DNA of 64,000 nucleotides, taken from NCBI RefSeq assembly GCF_900111765.1, contig NZ_FOIB01000013.1, forward strand, positions 62,001 through 126,000. The letters are read 5' to 3'. Position numbers and translations under genes: made by a program. Origin of the DNA: Myxococcus fulvus. Its GTDB lineage: Bacteria; Myxococcota; Myxococcia; Myxococcales; Myxococcaceae. This document shows positions 35,435 to 44,624 of the stretch, one piece after another; within the stretch, counting starts at the first letter, position 1, and every line of letters begins with the position of its first letter. The notes beneath the pieces were generated by a model. That model was not told the origin of the DNA and did not search any database. It saw nothing but the letters and a program-made list of their open reading frames with translations.

Positions 35435-36721
35435 TCACCAGGCCGTGCCGCTCAGGCTGCTCTCGCGCAGGCCGCCCTTCGGGAGCACGGTGAGGAAGCG
35501 GCGCGACACCGGGTGCCACGCGGTGGGCTTGAGGGTGGCGTCCTCGTGGAGCTTCTCGCCGGTCTCGATGTCCCAGACGGCGGTGCCGGTGTCCGCGGCG
35601 CTGGCGAGCAGCAGGTTGCCGTCGCACTCGAAGTCGCCGCGGGGGCCTGGGAACCAGCGCAGGAGCTTGCCGGTGGAGACGTCGTGGAAGAGCGCGGCGT
35701 CGATGAGCATGTCCGCGTCGCTGCCGAAGCCCCAGGTGGCGAGGATGCGGGGGCTCACGAAGCAGCGCGGGCCGTCCCAGTGGTAGGGAATCTCGCGGAG
35801 CCGTCGTCGCGAGGGACCATCCTCGGACTCCCAGACGTTGTCCCGCACCCAGCGCCCCAGCGAGAGGCTGGTGAGGATTCCCACCGGATGCCAGACCCAG
35901 CCGTCGTCCACGAGCCACTCGTCGTTGGGCGACACGGTGAGGCCGCAGTGGAAGTAGTCGAGCTCGTGCGCGGGAATGGGTTGGTTGGGCTCGCCTCGGG
36001 GTGGGCGCTCGCGAATGCTCAGCAGCGCTCCGGTGGCGGGGTCCGACAGGTCGAGTCGGTTCCACGCGGTGGCGTGCACGAGCAGCGTGCGCTCCGCGTC
36101 CCGGAAGAAGGCGATGGAGAAGTCGCAGTGCTCCGTGTGGTACGAGCCGCGGGAGAGCTTCATCGTCACCGCGCCGGTGGACAGGTCGACGACGACGCCG
36201 ATGCTCCCGCGCTGGTGGACCACGGCGGCGAAGCGGGCGCAGGCGGAGACGTGCAGCGCGAGCGGTGCCGCGAAGTCGATCGACGTGAGGCTCACCGAGC
36301 CCAACTGCTCGGGTGTGTCTTCGTTGAAGTCCAGGCGCAGCAGCGTGCCTTCCGCATCCACCGCGAGCCAGCTCGAGGCGCCGAGCGCGGCGACGGCGAG
36401 CGGCTTGCGTCCGGCGAGTGAGGGGAAGGCGTGTTCTCGATGTTCGAAGTGGAGGGTGGTGGCGCGGGCGCGGGACTCGGGGCGGCCGATGACGCCGATG
36501 ATGTCGAAGATGCGCCCCATGGTGGACTGCTGACAGTCCGCGCAGATGGGGCGGTGGGCCTGTCCGGGATGACTGACGCGGCTGCAGTCCTCGCACAGCA
36601 GGTCCATCGAGGAGCCCAAGCCGGTGAAGCGGATGTAGTAGCCCGCGTCCTCGTTCTCGAGCAGGTGGACGCAGCACAGCCCCGCGACGGGCGCGGCATG
36701 TCCACAGGCGAGTGTCTCCAC
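35435..36721 (-). CDS. Zinc-ribbon plus beta-propeller protein, function unknown
   Basis: 428 residues. The first about 65 residues have paired Cys/His motifs (CGH, CCVH, CEDC, CADCQQ) spaced like a double zinc finger or B-box. The rest is made of strands with W.D.. and VDLSTGAV, VWDIETGEKLHEDA patterns typical of WD40/quinoprotein propellers. There is no signal peptide or membrane segment, so it is probably cytoplasmic and may bind a partner protein. The start is a GTG at 36721 preceded by GAGG. Neighbours on the same strand (36962 onwards) are 240 bp away and unrelated. Confidence 0.75.
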   Translation of the reverse strand: METLACGHAAPVAGLCCVHLLENEDAGYYIRFTGLGSSMDLLCEDCSRVSHPGQAHRPICADCQQSTMGRIFDIIGVIGRPESRARATTLHFEHREHAFPSLAGRKPLAVAALGASSWLAVDAEGTLLRLDFNEDTPEQLGSVSLTSIDFAAPLALHVSACARFAAVVHQRGSIGVVVDLSTGAVTMKLSRGSYHTEHCDFSIAFFRDAERTLLVHATAWNRLDLSDPATGALLSIRERPPRGEPNQPIPAHELDYFHCGLTVSPNDEWLVDDGWVWHPVGILTSLSLGRWVRDNVWESEDGPSRRRLREIPYHWDGPRCFVSPRILATWGFGSDADMLIDAALFHDVSTGKLLRWFPGPRGDFECDGNLLLASAADTGTAVWDIETGEKLHEDATLKPTAWHPVSRRFLTVLPKGGLRESSLSGTAW

Positions 36722-36961
36722 GGCGGACCTCGGGGTGAAGGTGAGTCCGGCAAGGTACCCGAGCCGCGTCGACGTCGCATCCGACGCGGGTCGTGGAAAC
36801 GCGGCGTGGCCTGTGCGTTGGAGCCCGGGTCCGCTTGTGTCGAGAAACTCCGTCCGCGCTTCATCAAAGGCTCACGGGACTGACCCGGTGAGCAGGTGGC
36901 CTACCTGGGCGCCGACGCATCGAGCCTTGGGCCAGCCTGGAAGATTCCGCCGCGCGTCCGG

Positions 36962-37708
36962 TCAGACGCGGTGGTCCGCCTTGGACGCGTCGCTGGCGTC
37001 GACGATCTCCACGTTGCGGAAGTCCTCACAGGGCTTGGCGAAGCCGAGCACGTACTTCAGCGTGCGCAACTCCAGCAGCAGCTTGTTCCACAGCCTGCGC
37101 GGCAGGCTCGGCTTCACGGCGACGGGCAGCGTCAGCGCGCTGTCGTTGAGGTCCAGGTAGTGGCACGTCGTGCGCCCCAGGCCCTCGAACTCGTGCTCCA
37201 GCCCCTGGGCCTTGCCTCGCAGCTCCGGCTCCAGCCGCTGGTGCACCGCGTCGGTCATCAGGACGTACTCGGACACCGGCACGTCGTTCTTCAACATCCG
37301 ATGCACGAGGATGACGTCGACGCCCGCCAGCTCCGTGAGGTGCTTCACACGCTGGAACGCCACTTCTCCGGAGTGGGCCACGAACTTCAGCGTCAGCGAA
37401 CCCACCTGCATGCACCCGTCGCACTTGCACATCCGGTCGACGTCCAACAGCGTCCGCCGCGCGAGGAACGCACGCCGGATGTCGGCGATGCGCTGGGCGA
37501 GCGAGCCGTGGTCCTCTCCCACCGCGTAGAAGAACGCCGCGTCGCCTTCCAGCTTGGCGAGCTTGAGCTTCCCCGACGCGTCGATGACCGCCTCGAGCAG
37601 CTGCGCCACCGAGTCCTGCGCATGCGCGAGGCTGAAGCGGTGATGCTTCATGAAGCGGGTGTAGCCGCCGATGTCCGCGATGAGCAGCAGCGCCTTCTCT
37701 GTCGCCAT
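36962..37708 (-). CDS. DUF2652 protein, class III nucleotidyl-cyclase-like fold
   Basis: 248 residues. The N-terminus ALLLIADIGGYTRFMKHHRFSLAHAQDSVAQLLEAVID parallels the FADIxGFT metal-binding segment of class III adenylate/guanylate cyclases, and KLAKLEGDAAFFY parallels the KxxGD segment. A CKCDGC motif near residue 95 could bind a metal. DUF2652 proteins are cyclase homologues whose enzymatic activity has not been clear. It is followed 53 bp upstream on the same strand by the radical SAM gene, so the two may be co-transcribed. Confidence 0.8.
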   Translation of the reverse strand: MATEKALLLIADIGGYTRFMKHHRFSLAHAQDSVAQLLEAVIDASGKLKLAKLEGDAAFFYAVGEDHGSLAQRIADIRRAFLARRTLLDVDRMCKCDGCMQVGSLTLKFVAHSGEVAFQRVKHLTELAGVDVILVHRMLKNDVPVSEYVLMTDAVHQRLEPELRGKAQGLEHEFEGLGRTTCHYLDLNDSALTLPVAVKPSLPRRLWNKLLLELRTLKYVLGFAKPCEDFRNVEIVDASDASKADHRV

Positions 37709-37760
37709 TCGGCCTCCAGCGTAGCCCAGCGCCCAGGGGAGGCAAGCCGCCCACCCGGGC

Positions 37761-39794
37761 TCAGCGCCGCGCCTCCACCTCCTCGCGAAGGCGGTGCAGG
37801 GCCTCCGCGAGCGGATTGTCGGGATGGAGCCTCACCTGGATGGGCATGCCGAGCAGCACCTCCAGCTCCGTGAACCCCTTCATCACCGGTCCCGGCGCCT
37901 GGGTGTCGACCTGAATCATCAGGGACTTCTCCCAGGACACGGTCTCCAGCCGGTCGTCGGCGGACAGGTACGGCCGCAGGCGTGGCACCATGTCCGCGGC
38001 CCCAGGGTTCTTCCTCGCGAAGTACCCGGTGACGACGACGCGCTGGCTCGTGAGCAGGAGCGCCCGTCCGCCCTGGCGATGGGCCAGGTAGCCCAGCCGA
38101 GGACCGAAGTGCCCCTCCTCGAGCAGCACGTGCGCGCCGGCCACGGTGACGGCGCCCTCCAGGTCCCGGGCGTAGCGCGACGCGGCCTCCGCCGAATCGA
38201 ACAGGACCCACAGCCGCGTCCGCGTGGCCCTCGGGTGCCTCGACGCGAGCGCCTGCTTCAGGTTCGCCTCCCGCGGCATCTCCACCAACTCCGCCGCGAG
38301 CACCGCGCCATGCTCCTGGGCCATCTCGGAGAGGCCGTTCACGACCGTGTCGAGCGCGTCCTCCTCTCCGGTCTCGCCCCAGAAAGCCACCAGCCCGTGG
38401 AGCTGGTTCGCGTGGCGCACGAAGGTGCCCAACTCCGCCGTGTCCAACGCGCGCGCCAGCGCCGGGAGCGACGCCGCGTCCTTCACCCCGAACACCGTGG
38501 CCAGCATGACCTGGGAGTGGACATGGATACCGGTCTGGACCAGGCGGCCCTTGCGCTTCCACACCAACGTCCTCAACGCGCGGAAGTCATCTCCCAGCGT
38601 CATGTCGGTGTGCATCAGCACCGAGCGCCCCACCGCGAGCATCACCTGGGGCGCGTACTCATCCGCCGCGATGGGGATGCCCTCGGCCGCCAGCAAGGCC
38701 CTCCACCGCTCGGGGTAGTCGCTCCCTGACTTCCAGTCCGGAGCGAGCGTCTCCAGATAGGCAGTCGCCTCCTCGGGCGTGTCGAAGCGGCCCACGAGCA
38801 CGCAGTCGCCGCTGTTGTTGCCGGAGAAACCGCGCCACACCCGGACACCGTCCTCGAGCACATCCGCGCGCGGTGAGCTCACGCGCGCGCAGCCCGGCAG
38901 GGGCGACGGCGTGGACAGCGTCGCCTGGTTCCCCTCCCACGCCTGGAGCACGTCCTCCGCCGAGCCGATGGGCAGGCCCGCGCCATGGAACGAGCAGGAC
39001 TTCAGCTTCCGGTCCGACGTCAGCGTGACGAAGTCGCGCCCTGCGCCGCAGTCACCACCGAAGAGCCGGGGCACCTCCAGCAGCATGTCCCCGAAGCAGA
39101 CCGACAACCGCGTGCGCACCGGACTTCCCGCCACGATGTCCGTGAGCCGCGACTCGTCCTCCACGTCCAGCCGCAGCGCCGCATCCCGCCCCACGTAGCG
39201 CAGGAGCGCGACATCACGGCACCCCAACGCTTCCAGCCTCCGCAGCCGCTCCGGAAGGCCGGCCACCTGCTCCGGCGTGGCGAGCAGGTTCACCCCGAAG
39301 GTCTGCCCCGCGCGGGCCAGCCGTGCCACGCTGGCCTCCCAGTCGTTGTCCTCGTACAGGGACACACGCACCTCACCCAGGTGGGGCCGCAGTCGCGCGA
39401 GCCGCTCCTCCGAGAGCAGCACCCCGTTCGTGGTGAAGTGGATGGCCAGCGGCGTGTGCGTCGCCAGTCGCTCGACGAGCGCATCGAAGCCCCGGAACGC
39501 GAGCGGCTCCCCACCACCGAAGGCCACCTCCAGCGTCCCCGCGCGCGACAGCCCCGAGAGCACCTCGAACGCCGAGTCCACCGTCCAGTCACTGCGCGCC
39601 TCGCGCTCCCGCGAACAGAAACCACACGCCAGGTTGCACGCGTTGGTGATGCCGAAGAGCACCAGCCGGGGCGCGCGGCGTCGCAGATGCCGTGTCCCGG
39701 GCGCATCGAGCCGGAGGTTCGTCCCCGTCTTCCGATGGAACCAGAGGAGGGCGCCGTCGAGAGCATGGGGACGCCAGTCGGGCTGCGGCTGCAT
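37761..39794 (-). CDS. Radical SAM protein with a long uncharacterised C-terminal extension
   Basis: 677 residues. The radical SAM motif is CNLACGFC (Cys53, Cys57, Cys60), followed by the GGE motif (VAFGGGEPLAF) and the normal half-barrel up to about residue 290. Cysteines after the core (FGGDCGAG, LKSCSFHG, PGCARV) could bind an auxiliary cluster, as in SPASM/Twitch proteins. The last about 380 residues are not recognised; they contain ACT-like or ferredoxin-like alternations (VRVWRGFSGNNSGDCVLVGRF; LVQTGIHVHSQVMLATVFG). The start at 39794 is the second Met; the upstream one is less well placed. It is probably a maturase or modification enzyme of unknown substrate. Confidence 0.8.
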   Translation of the reverse strand: MQPQPDWRPHALDGALLWFHRKTGTNLRLDAPGTRHLRRRAPRLVLFGITNACNLACGFCSREREARSDWTVDSAFEVLSGLSRAGTLEVAFGGGEPLAFRGFDALVERLATHTPLAIHFTTNGVLLSEERLARLRPHLGEVRVSLYEDNDWEASVARLARAGQTFGVNLLATPEQVAGLPERLRRLEALGCRDVALLRYVGRDAALRLDVEDESRLTDIVAGSPVRTRLSVCFGDMLLEVPRLFGGDCGAGRDFVTLTSDRKLKSCSFHGAGLPIGSAEDVLQAWEGNQATLSTPSPLPGCARVSSPRADVLEDGVRVWRGFSGNNSGDCVLVGRFDTPEEATAYLETLAPDWKSGSDYPERWRALLAAEGIPIAADEYAPQVMLAVGRSVLMHTDMTLGDDFRALRTLVWKRKGRLVQTGIHVHSQVMLATVFGVKDAASLPALARALDTAELGTFVRHANQLHGLVAFWGETGEEDALDTVVNGLSEMAQEHGAVLAAELVEMPREANLKQALASRHPRATRTRLWVLFDSAEAASRYARDLEGAVTVAGAHVLLEEGHFGPRLGYLAHRQGGRALLLTSQRVVVTGYFARKNPGAADMVPRLRPYLSADDRLETVSWEKSLMIQVDTQAPGPVMKGFTELEVLLGMPIQVRLHPDNPLAEALHRLREEVEARR

Positions 39795-39912
39795 GGGGAC
39801 CTCGTGGGGAGAGTGGCCCCCATACGTCCACCTTCGCACAGCCCTGACTCCATGGCGCGCCCGGTCGAACGCTCGCTCAGTTCCTGGAAGTCCGTGCTCT
39901 TACACAACAAGA

Positions 39913-39938
39913 AACCTTTGCGGGGACCGGGCCGATAA
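39913..39938 (+). promoter_or_regulatory. Putative promoter motif AACCTT-N12-GCCGATAA
   Basis: AACCTT at 39913-39918 and GCCGATAA at 39931-39938 lie 46 nt upstream of the ATG at 39984. The pair resembles the one at 6237-6260 before the GH13 gene, with one extra base of spacing. Confidence 0.4.
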
Positions 39939-39983
39939 CCCGACAGACGCCCCGCTCATCCCCACACCCCCGAGGTTCCAGCC

Positions 39984-41054
39984 ATGGGCATCCGGCTCCC
40001 CAGCTTCAACGACGTGAAGAAGACGGTGACCCGCACCGTGGACGACGTGAAGGACACCGTCGTCGACAAGGCCAAGGGCGTGAAGGACGCCGTCGTCGAC
40101 AAGGCCCAGGACGCGAAGAAGGCCGTCGTCGACACCTCGCGCGACGTCTTCGAGGACGTCAAGCGCAACCCCGTCGCGGACGCCTTCAAGAAGGCCATCA
40201 CCGACCCCAAGGACCTGGCGCGGGACGTGTTCCAGACGGGCCTGCGGACCGCCTACCACGGCGCCAACGCGCTGCTCCCGGACGGCGCGACGAACGTGCT
40301 GCTCAAGGGCACGGAGCTGGGCGTGGACGCGCTCGCCAAGACGTCCGAAGTCGTCCTGGGCAAGGACGCCTCGCTCACCGACAGCCTCAAGAAGCTGGGC
40401 GACGTCGACCTGGAGGCCATCAATCGCACCACGGACCCGGTGACGGGCCAGAAGCTCGAGGCCGACTGGACGAAGCTGTGGGGCACGTGGCTGCTCGAGG
40501 AGAAGCCGGCGGACCTGGGCACGTGGGACAAGACGACGGACGGCGAGGGCCGCACCGTGGACCGCGTCACCATCACCGATGACAAGTACACCCAGGACCT
40601 CGCGGGCCGTCCGCACCAGCAGCAGATGACCGAGGAGTTCTTCAAGATGTACCCGAACCCCCAGCCGGGCGACGTCTTCCCGCCCACGCAGGGGGACCCG
40701 AAGGTCATCGCCGACGCGAACGACAAGGCCCTGTATCGCTTCACCGGCCCCGGCACCTCCGAGGAGAACAAGGCCGCGCCGTACACCGCGCTCGAGTGGT
40801 TCATGGGCTCGTACAGGACCCAGATCGAGTGCACCGGCGTCGACCCGAAGACGGGCAAGCCGAACCTCGAATACAAGGTGACGAACAACTCCCACCTCGA
40901 GTCGGGCACGCGCGTGCCCCAGTCCTTCCAGGACAAGGGCCTGCCGGACGCGCTCGTGGGCGACGTCGAGCGCGAGCGGGGCCTGGGCGTCGGCGGCAGC
41001 TTCATCCAGGACTTCGTCTGGACGAGCAACGGCGTGGACAACCCCAACAAGTAG
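39984..41054 (+). CDS. Hypothetical protein with amphipathic repeat leader
   Basis: 356 residues. Residues 1-75 are an amphipathic helix of near-repeating units (VDDVKDTVVDKAKGVKDA, VVDKAQDAKKAVVD), like LEA or apolipoprotein-type 11-mers. The globular remainder is rich in Trp, Asp and Lys (TKLWGTWLLEEKPADLG, ALEWFMGSYRTQIEC) and matches no family I recognise. No signal peptide or membrane segment. A clear terminator follows the gene. GAGG nine bases upstream supports the ATG. It is adjacent to another signal-less protein with a low-complexity leader, and both may belong to a secreted or surface-targeted set. Confidence 0.75.
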   Translation: MGIRLPSFNDVKKTVTRTVDDVKDTVVDKAKGVKDAVVDKAQDAKKAVVDTSRDVFEDVKRNPVADAFKKAITDPKDLARDVFQTGLRTAYHGANALLPDGATNVLLKGTELGVDALAKTSEVVLGKDASLTDSLKKLGDVDLEAINRTTDPVTGQKLEADWTKLWGTWLLEEKPADLGTWDKTTDGEGRTVDRVTITDDKYTQDLAGRPHQQQMTEEFFKMYPNPQPGDVFPPTQGDPKVIADANDKALYRFTGPGTSEENKAAPYTALEWFMGSYRTQIECTGVDPKTGKPNLEYKVTNNSHLESGTRVPQSFQDKGLPDALVGDVERERGLGVGGSFIQDFVWTSNGVDNPNK

Positions 41055-41078
41055 CGCACGTCCTCCCGCTGTATCCAT

Positions 41079-41125
41079 GAAGGCCCGGTGGCCCGCGTCG
41101 ATGCGGCCCCGGGCCTTCTGTCTTT
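41079..41125 (+). terminator. Intrinsic terminator after the 39984 gene
   Basis: Perfect 10-bp arms at 41079-41088 and 41109-41118 are followed by the T-rich TGTCTTT. The 20-nt loop can pair internally. It separates this gene from the DUF1023 hydrolase gene. Confidence 0.8.
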
Positions 41126-41249
41126 CACGCCAGGGCTCGCGCGCCGGGATGTTTGTCTTTGTGCGTCATCTGATTTTCGCGCACATCGGGAAACTAATTC
41201 CCACCCATCGCGATGATAAAGGCATCCCCCAGCCATTCGAGGCGATGTC

Positions 41250-42668
41250 ATGGCCCCCATCTCATCTGTCGACCGTGGAGCAGCCGAGGCAGCCCGCAGG
41301 CGCGCGGAGGCGGCTCGAATCGCCGCCCAGGCGCAGGCCGCCGCCGCCAAGGTGAAGGAGAAGGCCGCGCAGAAGCCCCAGCCCCAGCAGACGCTCACCG
41401 CGTTCGAGGGGCCTCGGAAGGTGGGGGCGGAGCGGCTGACGGGACAGAAGGCCTCTCCCGTGGCCAAGGGCCCGCTCGACGCCGCGCCCGCGGACCCGAA
41501 GGCGCGCGCGGGCTGGTGGAAGCAGCTGTCCCCCACGGAGCAGATGCAGGCGGTCAGCTCGGACCCGAAGAAGGTCGGCTCCCTGGATGGCCTGCCCGCG
41601 TCCGTGCGTGACACCGCGAACCGCCAGCAGCTCAAGAACGAGCTGACCCAGCTCACCGCCGAGGCCGACAAGGCCAAGAAGGACTACCTGGACAACCGCT
41701 CGCTGGGAGACAAGCTGCGCGACGCGCTCCGCCCGGGCAGTGCCGCGGACGAGCCGGCCGAGAAGTTCCTCCCGGAGGCGAAGCGGCACCAGCTGGAGAA
41801 CGCGCGGGCGGTGCAGAAGCAGCTGGAGCGGACGGAGAAGGAGGTCGGCTCCGCGCAGCTGCTCGTCTATGACTCCGCCTTCGTCAAGGGCGAGGGGCGC
41901 GCGGCCATCGTCGCCGGCAACCTGGACACGGCCAAGCACGTGTCGGTGAGCGTGCCCGGGCTCAACTCGGACGTGCGCGACTACATGGACAACATCACCA
42001 GCGACGCGCTGAACCTGCACAAGGCCGCGGGCAAGGAGCATGGCGAGGTCGCGACGGTGGCGTGGATGGGCTACGACGCGCCGGGCTTCCAGAACGTGGC
42101 GTCCGACAACGCCGCGGAGAATGGCGCGAAGCTGCTGGCCGCGGACGTGGCAGGCATCCGTGCCAGCCGCGAGGGCAACCAGCCCCACCTGACGGTGATT
42201 GGCCACAGCTACGGCAGCACCACCGCCTCCATCGCCGCGGACAAGAACGGCCTCCAGGCGGATGACCTGGTGCTCATCGGCAGCCCGGGCGCTGGCAGCG
42301 CGAAGTCGGTGAAGGACTACGACGGGCCGCTCGCCAACGGGCACGTCTGGTCCGGCTCGGCCAGCCGGGACTTCGTCTCCTGGCTCAACGGCAGCAACCT
42401 GCCGGGAGACCCGCTGGGCCAGGACCCGACCGAGAACCTGTTCGGCGCGAAGCGCTTCACCGCCGAGGCGACGGACCGCGGGGACAAGAGCAACTTCGAG
42501 GACCACTCCAAGTACTACCGCGCCGGCTCCGAGTCCCTGGGCAACCTGGCCGACATCGTCACCGGCAACTACGGCGGTGTGGACTCGGCGAAGCACCGCT
42601 ACGGCGAGCACGACTGGTTCAAGGGCAACCGCGTCATCGACCCGGAGACCCAGCGCCCCGTGTCGTGA
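41250..42668 (+). CDS. DUF1023-type alpha/beta-hydrolase with actinobacterial-style leader domain
   Basis: 472 residues. An Ala/Lys-rich leader (1-80) is followed by GWWKQLSPTEQMQAVSSDPK and VGSLDGLPASVRDTANRQQL. This WW..LSP.EQ / LDGLPA.VRD.ANR module is characteristic of actinobacterial secreted DUF1023 proteins linked to ESX/WXG-type export. The hydrolase domain follows from about 200, with nucleophile GHSYG, acid in ASRDFVSW and histidine in EDHSKYY. Lipase or esterase activity is possible but untested. No signal peptide is present. The next gene is convergent with a terminator between. Confidence 0.85.
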   Translation: MAPISSVDRGAAEAARRRAEAARIAAQAQAAAAKVKEKAAQKPQPQQTLTAFEGPRKVGAERLTGQKASPVAKGPLDAAPADPKARAGWWKQLSPTEQMQAVSSDPKKVGSLDGLPASVRDTANRQQLKNELTQLTAEADKAKKDYLDNRSLGDKLRDALRPGSAADEPAEKFLPEAKRHQLENARAVQKQLERTEKEVGSAQLLVYDSAFVKGEGRAAIVAGNLDTAKHVSVSVPGLNSDVRDYMDNITSDALNLHKAAGKEHGEVATVAWMGYDAPGFQNVASDNAAENGAKLLAADVAGIRASREGNQPHLTVIGHSYGSTTASIAADKNGLQADDLVLIGSPGAGSAKSVKDYDGPLANGHVWSGSASRDFVSWLNGSNLPGDPLGQDPTENLFGAKRFTAEATDRGDKSNFEDHSKYYRAGSESLGNLADIVTGNYGGVDSAKHRYGEHDWFKGNRVIDPETQRPVS

Positions 42669-42681
42669 TGCAGCCCGTGTG

Positions 42682-42711
42682 ACTCGAGGCAGGTCCAGCG
42701 TGTCCTCGAGT
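42682..42711. terminator. Hairpin between convergent genes
   Basis: Perfect 8-bp arms (42682-42689 and 42704-42711) lie between the DUF1023 hydrolase stop and the LytTR stop, so it can serve both strands. Confidence 0.6.
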
Positions 42712-42734
42712 TCATCGTGTCCGCTCCGGGGACG

Positions 42735-43478
42735 TCAGCCGAAGCGCTCCTTGAGCACGGCCGCGTAGCTGCGGCTGAGCGGCAGCGGTGACTCGACGCC
42801 GCGCAGGTACACGTCGCCGCCACCGCCAAGGCCCCGGTCCACGCGCTCGACGAGCGTCAGGTTGACCAGGGCGGAGCGGTGGATGCGCGCGAAGGTCCGC
42901 TCCGGCAGCCGGGTCTCCCACTCCTTCAGGGGCCGAGGCGAGAGCGTGCACGTCCCGTCCACCGTCACCAGCTCCACGTAGTCGCCCGCGCCGCGCAGGC
43001 AGACCAGCTGGTCCACCCGCACGAAGCGCGACTTGGCACCGTTCTCCAGGAACAACATGTCCGTCTCGGTCAGCTTGTGGCGCGAGGGCGCTTGCGCGGC
43101 AGCCGGCTTGTCCTTCTCCGCGTCCTCCAGTCGCGCCAGCGTCCGGGCCAGCCGCTCCGGGTGCACGGGCTTGAGCAGGTAGTCGAGCGCATTGACCTCG
43201 AACGCCCGGAGCGCGTGCGCGTCGAAGGCCGTCACGAAGATGACCTCCAGGCGAGGCTCGGGCAGCCGGGCGAGCAGGTCGAACCCACTCTCCCCCGGCA
43301 TCTGCACGTCCAGGAACAAGAGCTCCGGCTTCAGCTCGTCGATTCGCGCGAGCGCGCTGGCCACGCTGTCCGCCTCGCCCACCACCTTCACGTGGGGGAA
43401 GGGCGTCAGCATCTCGCGCAGCTCGGCGCGCGCCAGCCGTTCGTCATCCACCAGCAACGCGCGCAGCGGGTGCGTCAT
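42735..43478 (-). CDS. LytTR-family response regulator
   Basis: 247 residues. A receiver domain (ALLVDDERLARAELREML with the acidic pair, phospho-acceptor in ELLFLDVQMPGESG, VTAFDAHALRAFEVNALDYLLKP with the conserved Thr and Lys) is joined by a Pro/Ala linker to a LytTR DNA-binding domain (FVRVDQLVCLRGAGDYVELVTVDG ... RTFARIHRSALVNLTLVERV). The start overlaps the end of the LytS-like kinase gene by 35 bp. The pair forms a LytS/LytR-type two-component system. Confidence 0.93.
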   Translation of the reverse strand: MTHPLRALLVDDERLARAELREMLTPFPHVKVVGEADSVASALARIDELKPELLFLDVQMPGESGFDLLARLPEPRLEVIFVTAFDAHALRAFEVNALDYLLKPVHPERLARTLARLEDAEKDKPAAAQAPSRHKLTETDMLFLENGAKSRFVRVDQLVCLRGAGDYVELVTVDGTCTLSPRPLKEWETRLPERTFARIHRSALVNLTLVERVDRGLGGGGDVYLRGVESPLPLSRSYAAVLKERFG

Positions 43479-44562
43479 GTGACTCCTCGGCGAGAATCGG
43501 GGTCCACTCCTGGGCGGGCAGCTCCACGCGGACGCGCACCCAGCCCTCCTCCTCGGAGGTCTCCAGTCGCGCGCGCTCCGCGTAGAGCTGGGCCAGCCGC
43601 TCGCGCACGTTGCGAAGGCCGGTGCCCGTGCCCTCGGGGCCCATCTCCCGGGCGGGCGGCGCCCACACGCCGGTGTTCTCCACCAGGATGCGCAGCACGT
43701 CCTGCTCCCGCGTGACTCCCAGCCGCACCCGCACCGGCAGCTTCCCCGACGCCAGCCCGTGCTTCACCGCGTTGTCCACCAGCGGCTGGATGAGGAACGC
43801 CGGCACGGAGAGCCGCTCGGTGCCCGGCATCACCGACACGTGCACGTCCAGCTTCTCCTCGAAGCGCACCGACTCGATGCTCAGGTAGTTGCGCACCATG
43901 GCGAGCTCCTCCTCCAGGGGCACGTGCGGGCTGTCCCCCTTCTGGAGCGAGAAGCGCAGGAAGTCCGCCATCTCCGTGACCATGCGTTTGGCGCGCGCCG
44001 GGTCCTCGCCAATCAGCGCGCGGACCGACGTCAGCGCGTTGAACAGGAAGTGCGGACGCACCTGGTGCCGCAGCGACGCCAGCCGCGCCTCCTGCGCCAG
44101 GGTGTCCGCCTTCAGCGCTCGCTCGCGCTCGTCCTGCCACGCCCGGGCGTGCTTGATGCCGAAGTACAGCCCGCTCCAGCCCAGCAACGTCACCGCGTAG
44201 TCGAGCGCGGACCGGGCGAACATCATGCGGTTGGTGCGCCAGTTGTATGTGTCATACAGCCACGTGGCCCACACCTCGGCGAGGACCATCCACAGCACGC
44301 CGAACGTCGCGCTGGTGACCATGGCCCAGGCGGCCTGACGGGTGAAGCCGCCGGGGAACAGGCGCTGGTAGCCCAGCCGCATCAGCGAGGTGAGCAGCAG
44401 GCCGAACATCGCCCGGCTGCCCTTGGCGATGAGCAGGTGCGCCGCCCGCCCATCGGAGGCGGCCGCGGGCAGGAAGGTGACGATGAGCAGGAGCGCGTAG
44501 AGCCCCCAGCCACCGAACTGCATCGGCCAGAAGGAGGGCCTCGACGCCGCGCGGGAGTCCAT
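43444..44562 (-). CDS. LytS/YehU-type sensor histidine kinase
   Basis: 372 residues. Four or so membrane segments in the first 150 residues are followed by a His_kinase domain with RHQVRPHFLFNALTSVRALI (phospho-acceptor His in HFLFN) and an HATPase_c domain (IQPLVDNAVKHGLASG; GTGTGLRNVRERLAQLY). The ATG at 44562 (MDSRAAS) is preferred; an earlier in-frame Met 22 codons upstream lacks support. It overlaps the LytTR regulator gene, its cognate partner. The membrane part is not a classical 5TM-LYT domain, and the signal is unknown. Confidence 0.92.
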   Translation of the reverse strand: MDSRAASRPSFWPMQFGGWGLYALLLIVTFLPAAASDGRAAHLLIAKGSRAMFGLLLTSLMRLGYQRLFPGGFTRQAAWAMVTSATFGVLWMVLAEVWATWLYDTYNWRTNRMMFARSALDYAVTLLGWSGLYFGIKHARAWQDERERALKADTLAQEARLASLRHQVRPHFLFNALTSVRALIGEDPARAKRMVTEMADFLRFSLQKGDSPHVPLEEELAMVRNYLSIESVRFEEKLDVHVSVMPGTERLSVPAFLIQPLVDNAVKHGLASGKLPVRVRLGVTREQDVLRILVENTGVWAPPAREMGPEGTGTGLRNVRERLAQLYAERARLETSEEEGWVRVRVELPAQEWTPILAEESHDAPAARVAGG

Positions 44563-44624
44563 GCGCGGCAGGGTACCAGAGGGCCCCGGGCCCGAGGGCG
44601 GACGGGCATGTTCGCCTGGCTGCC

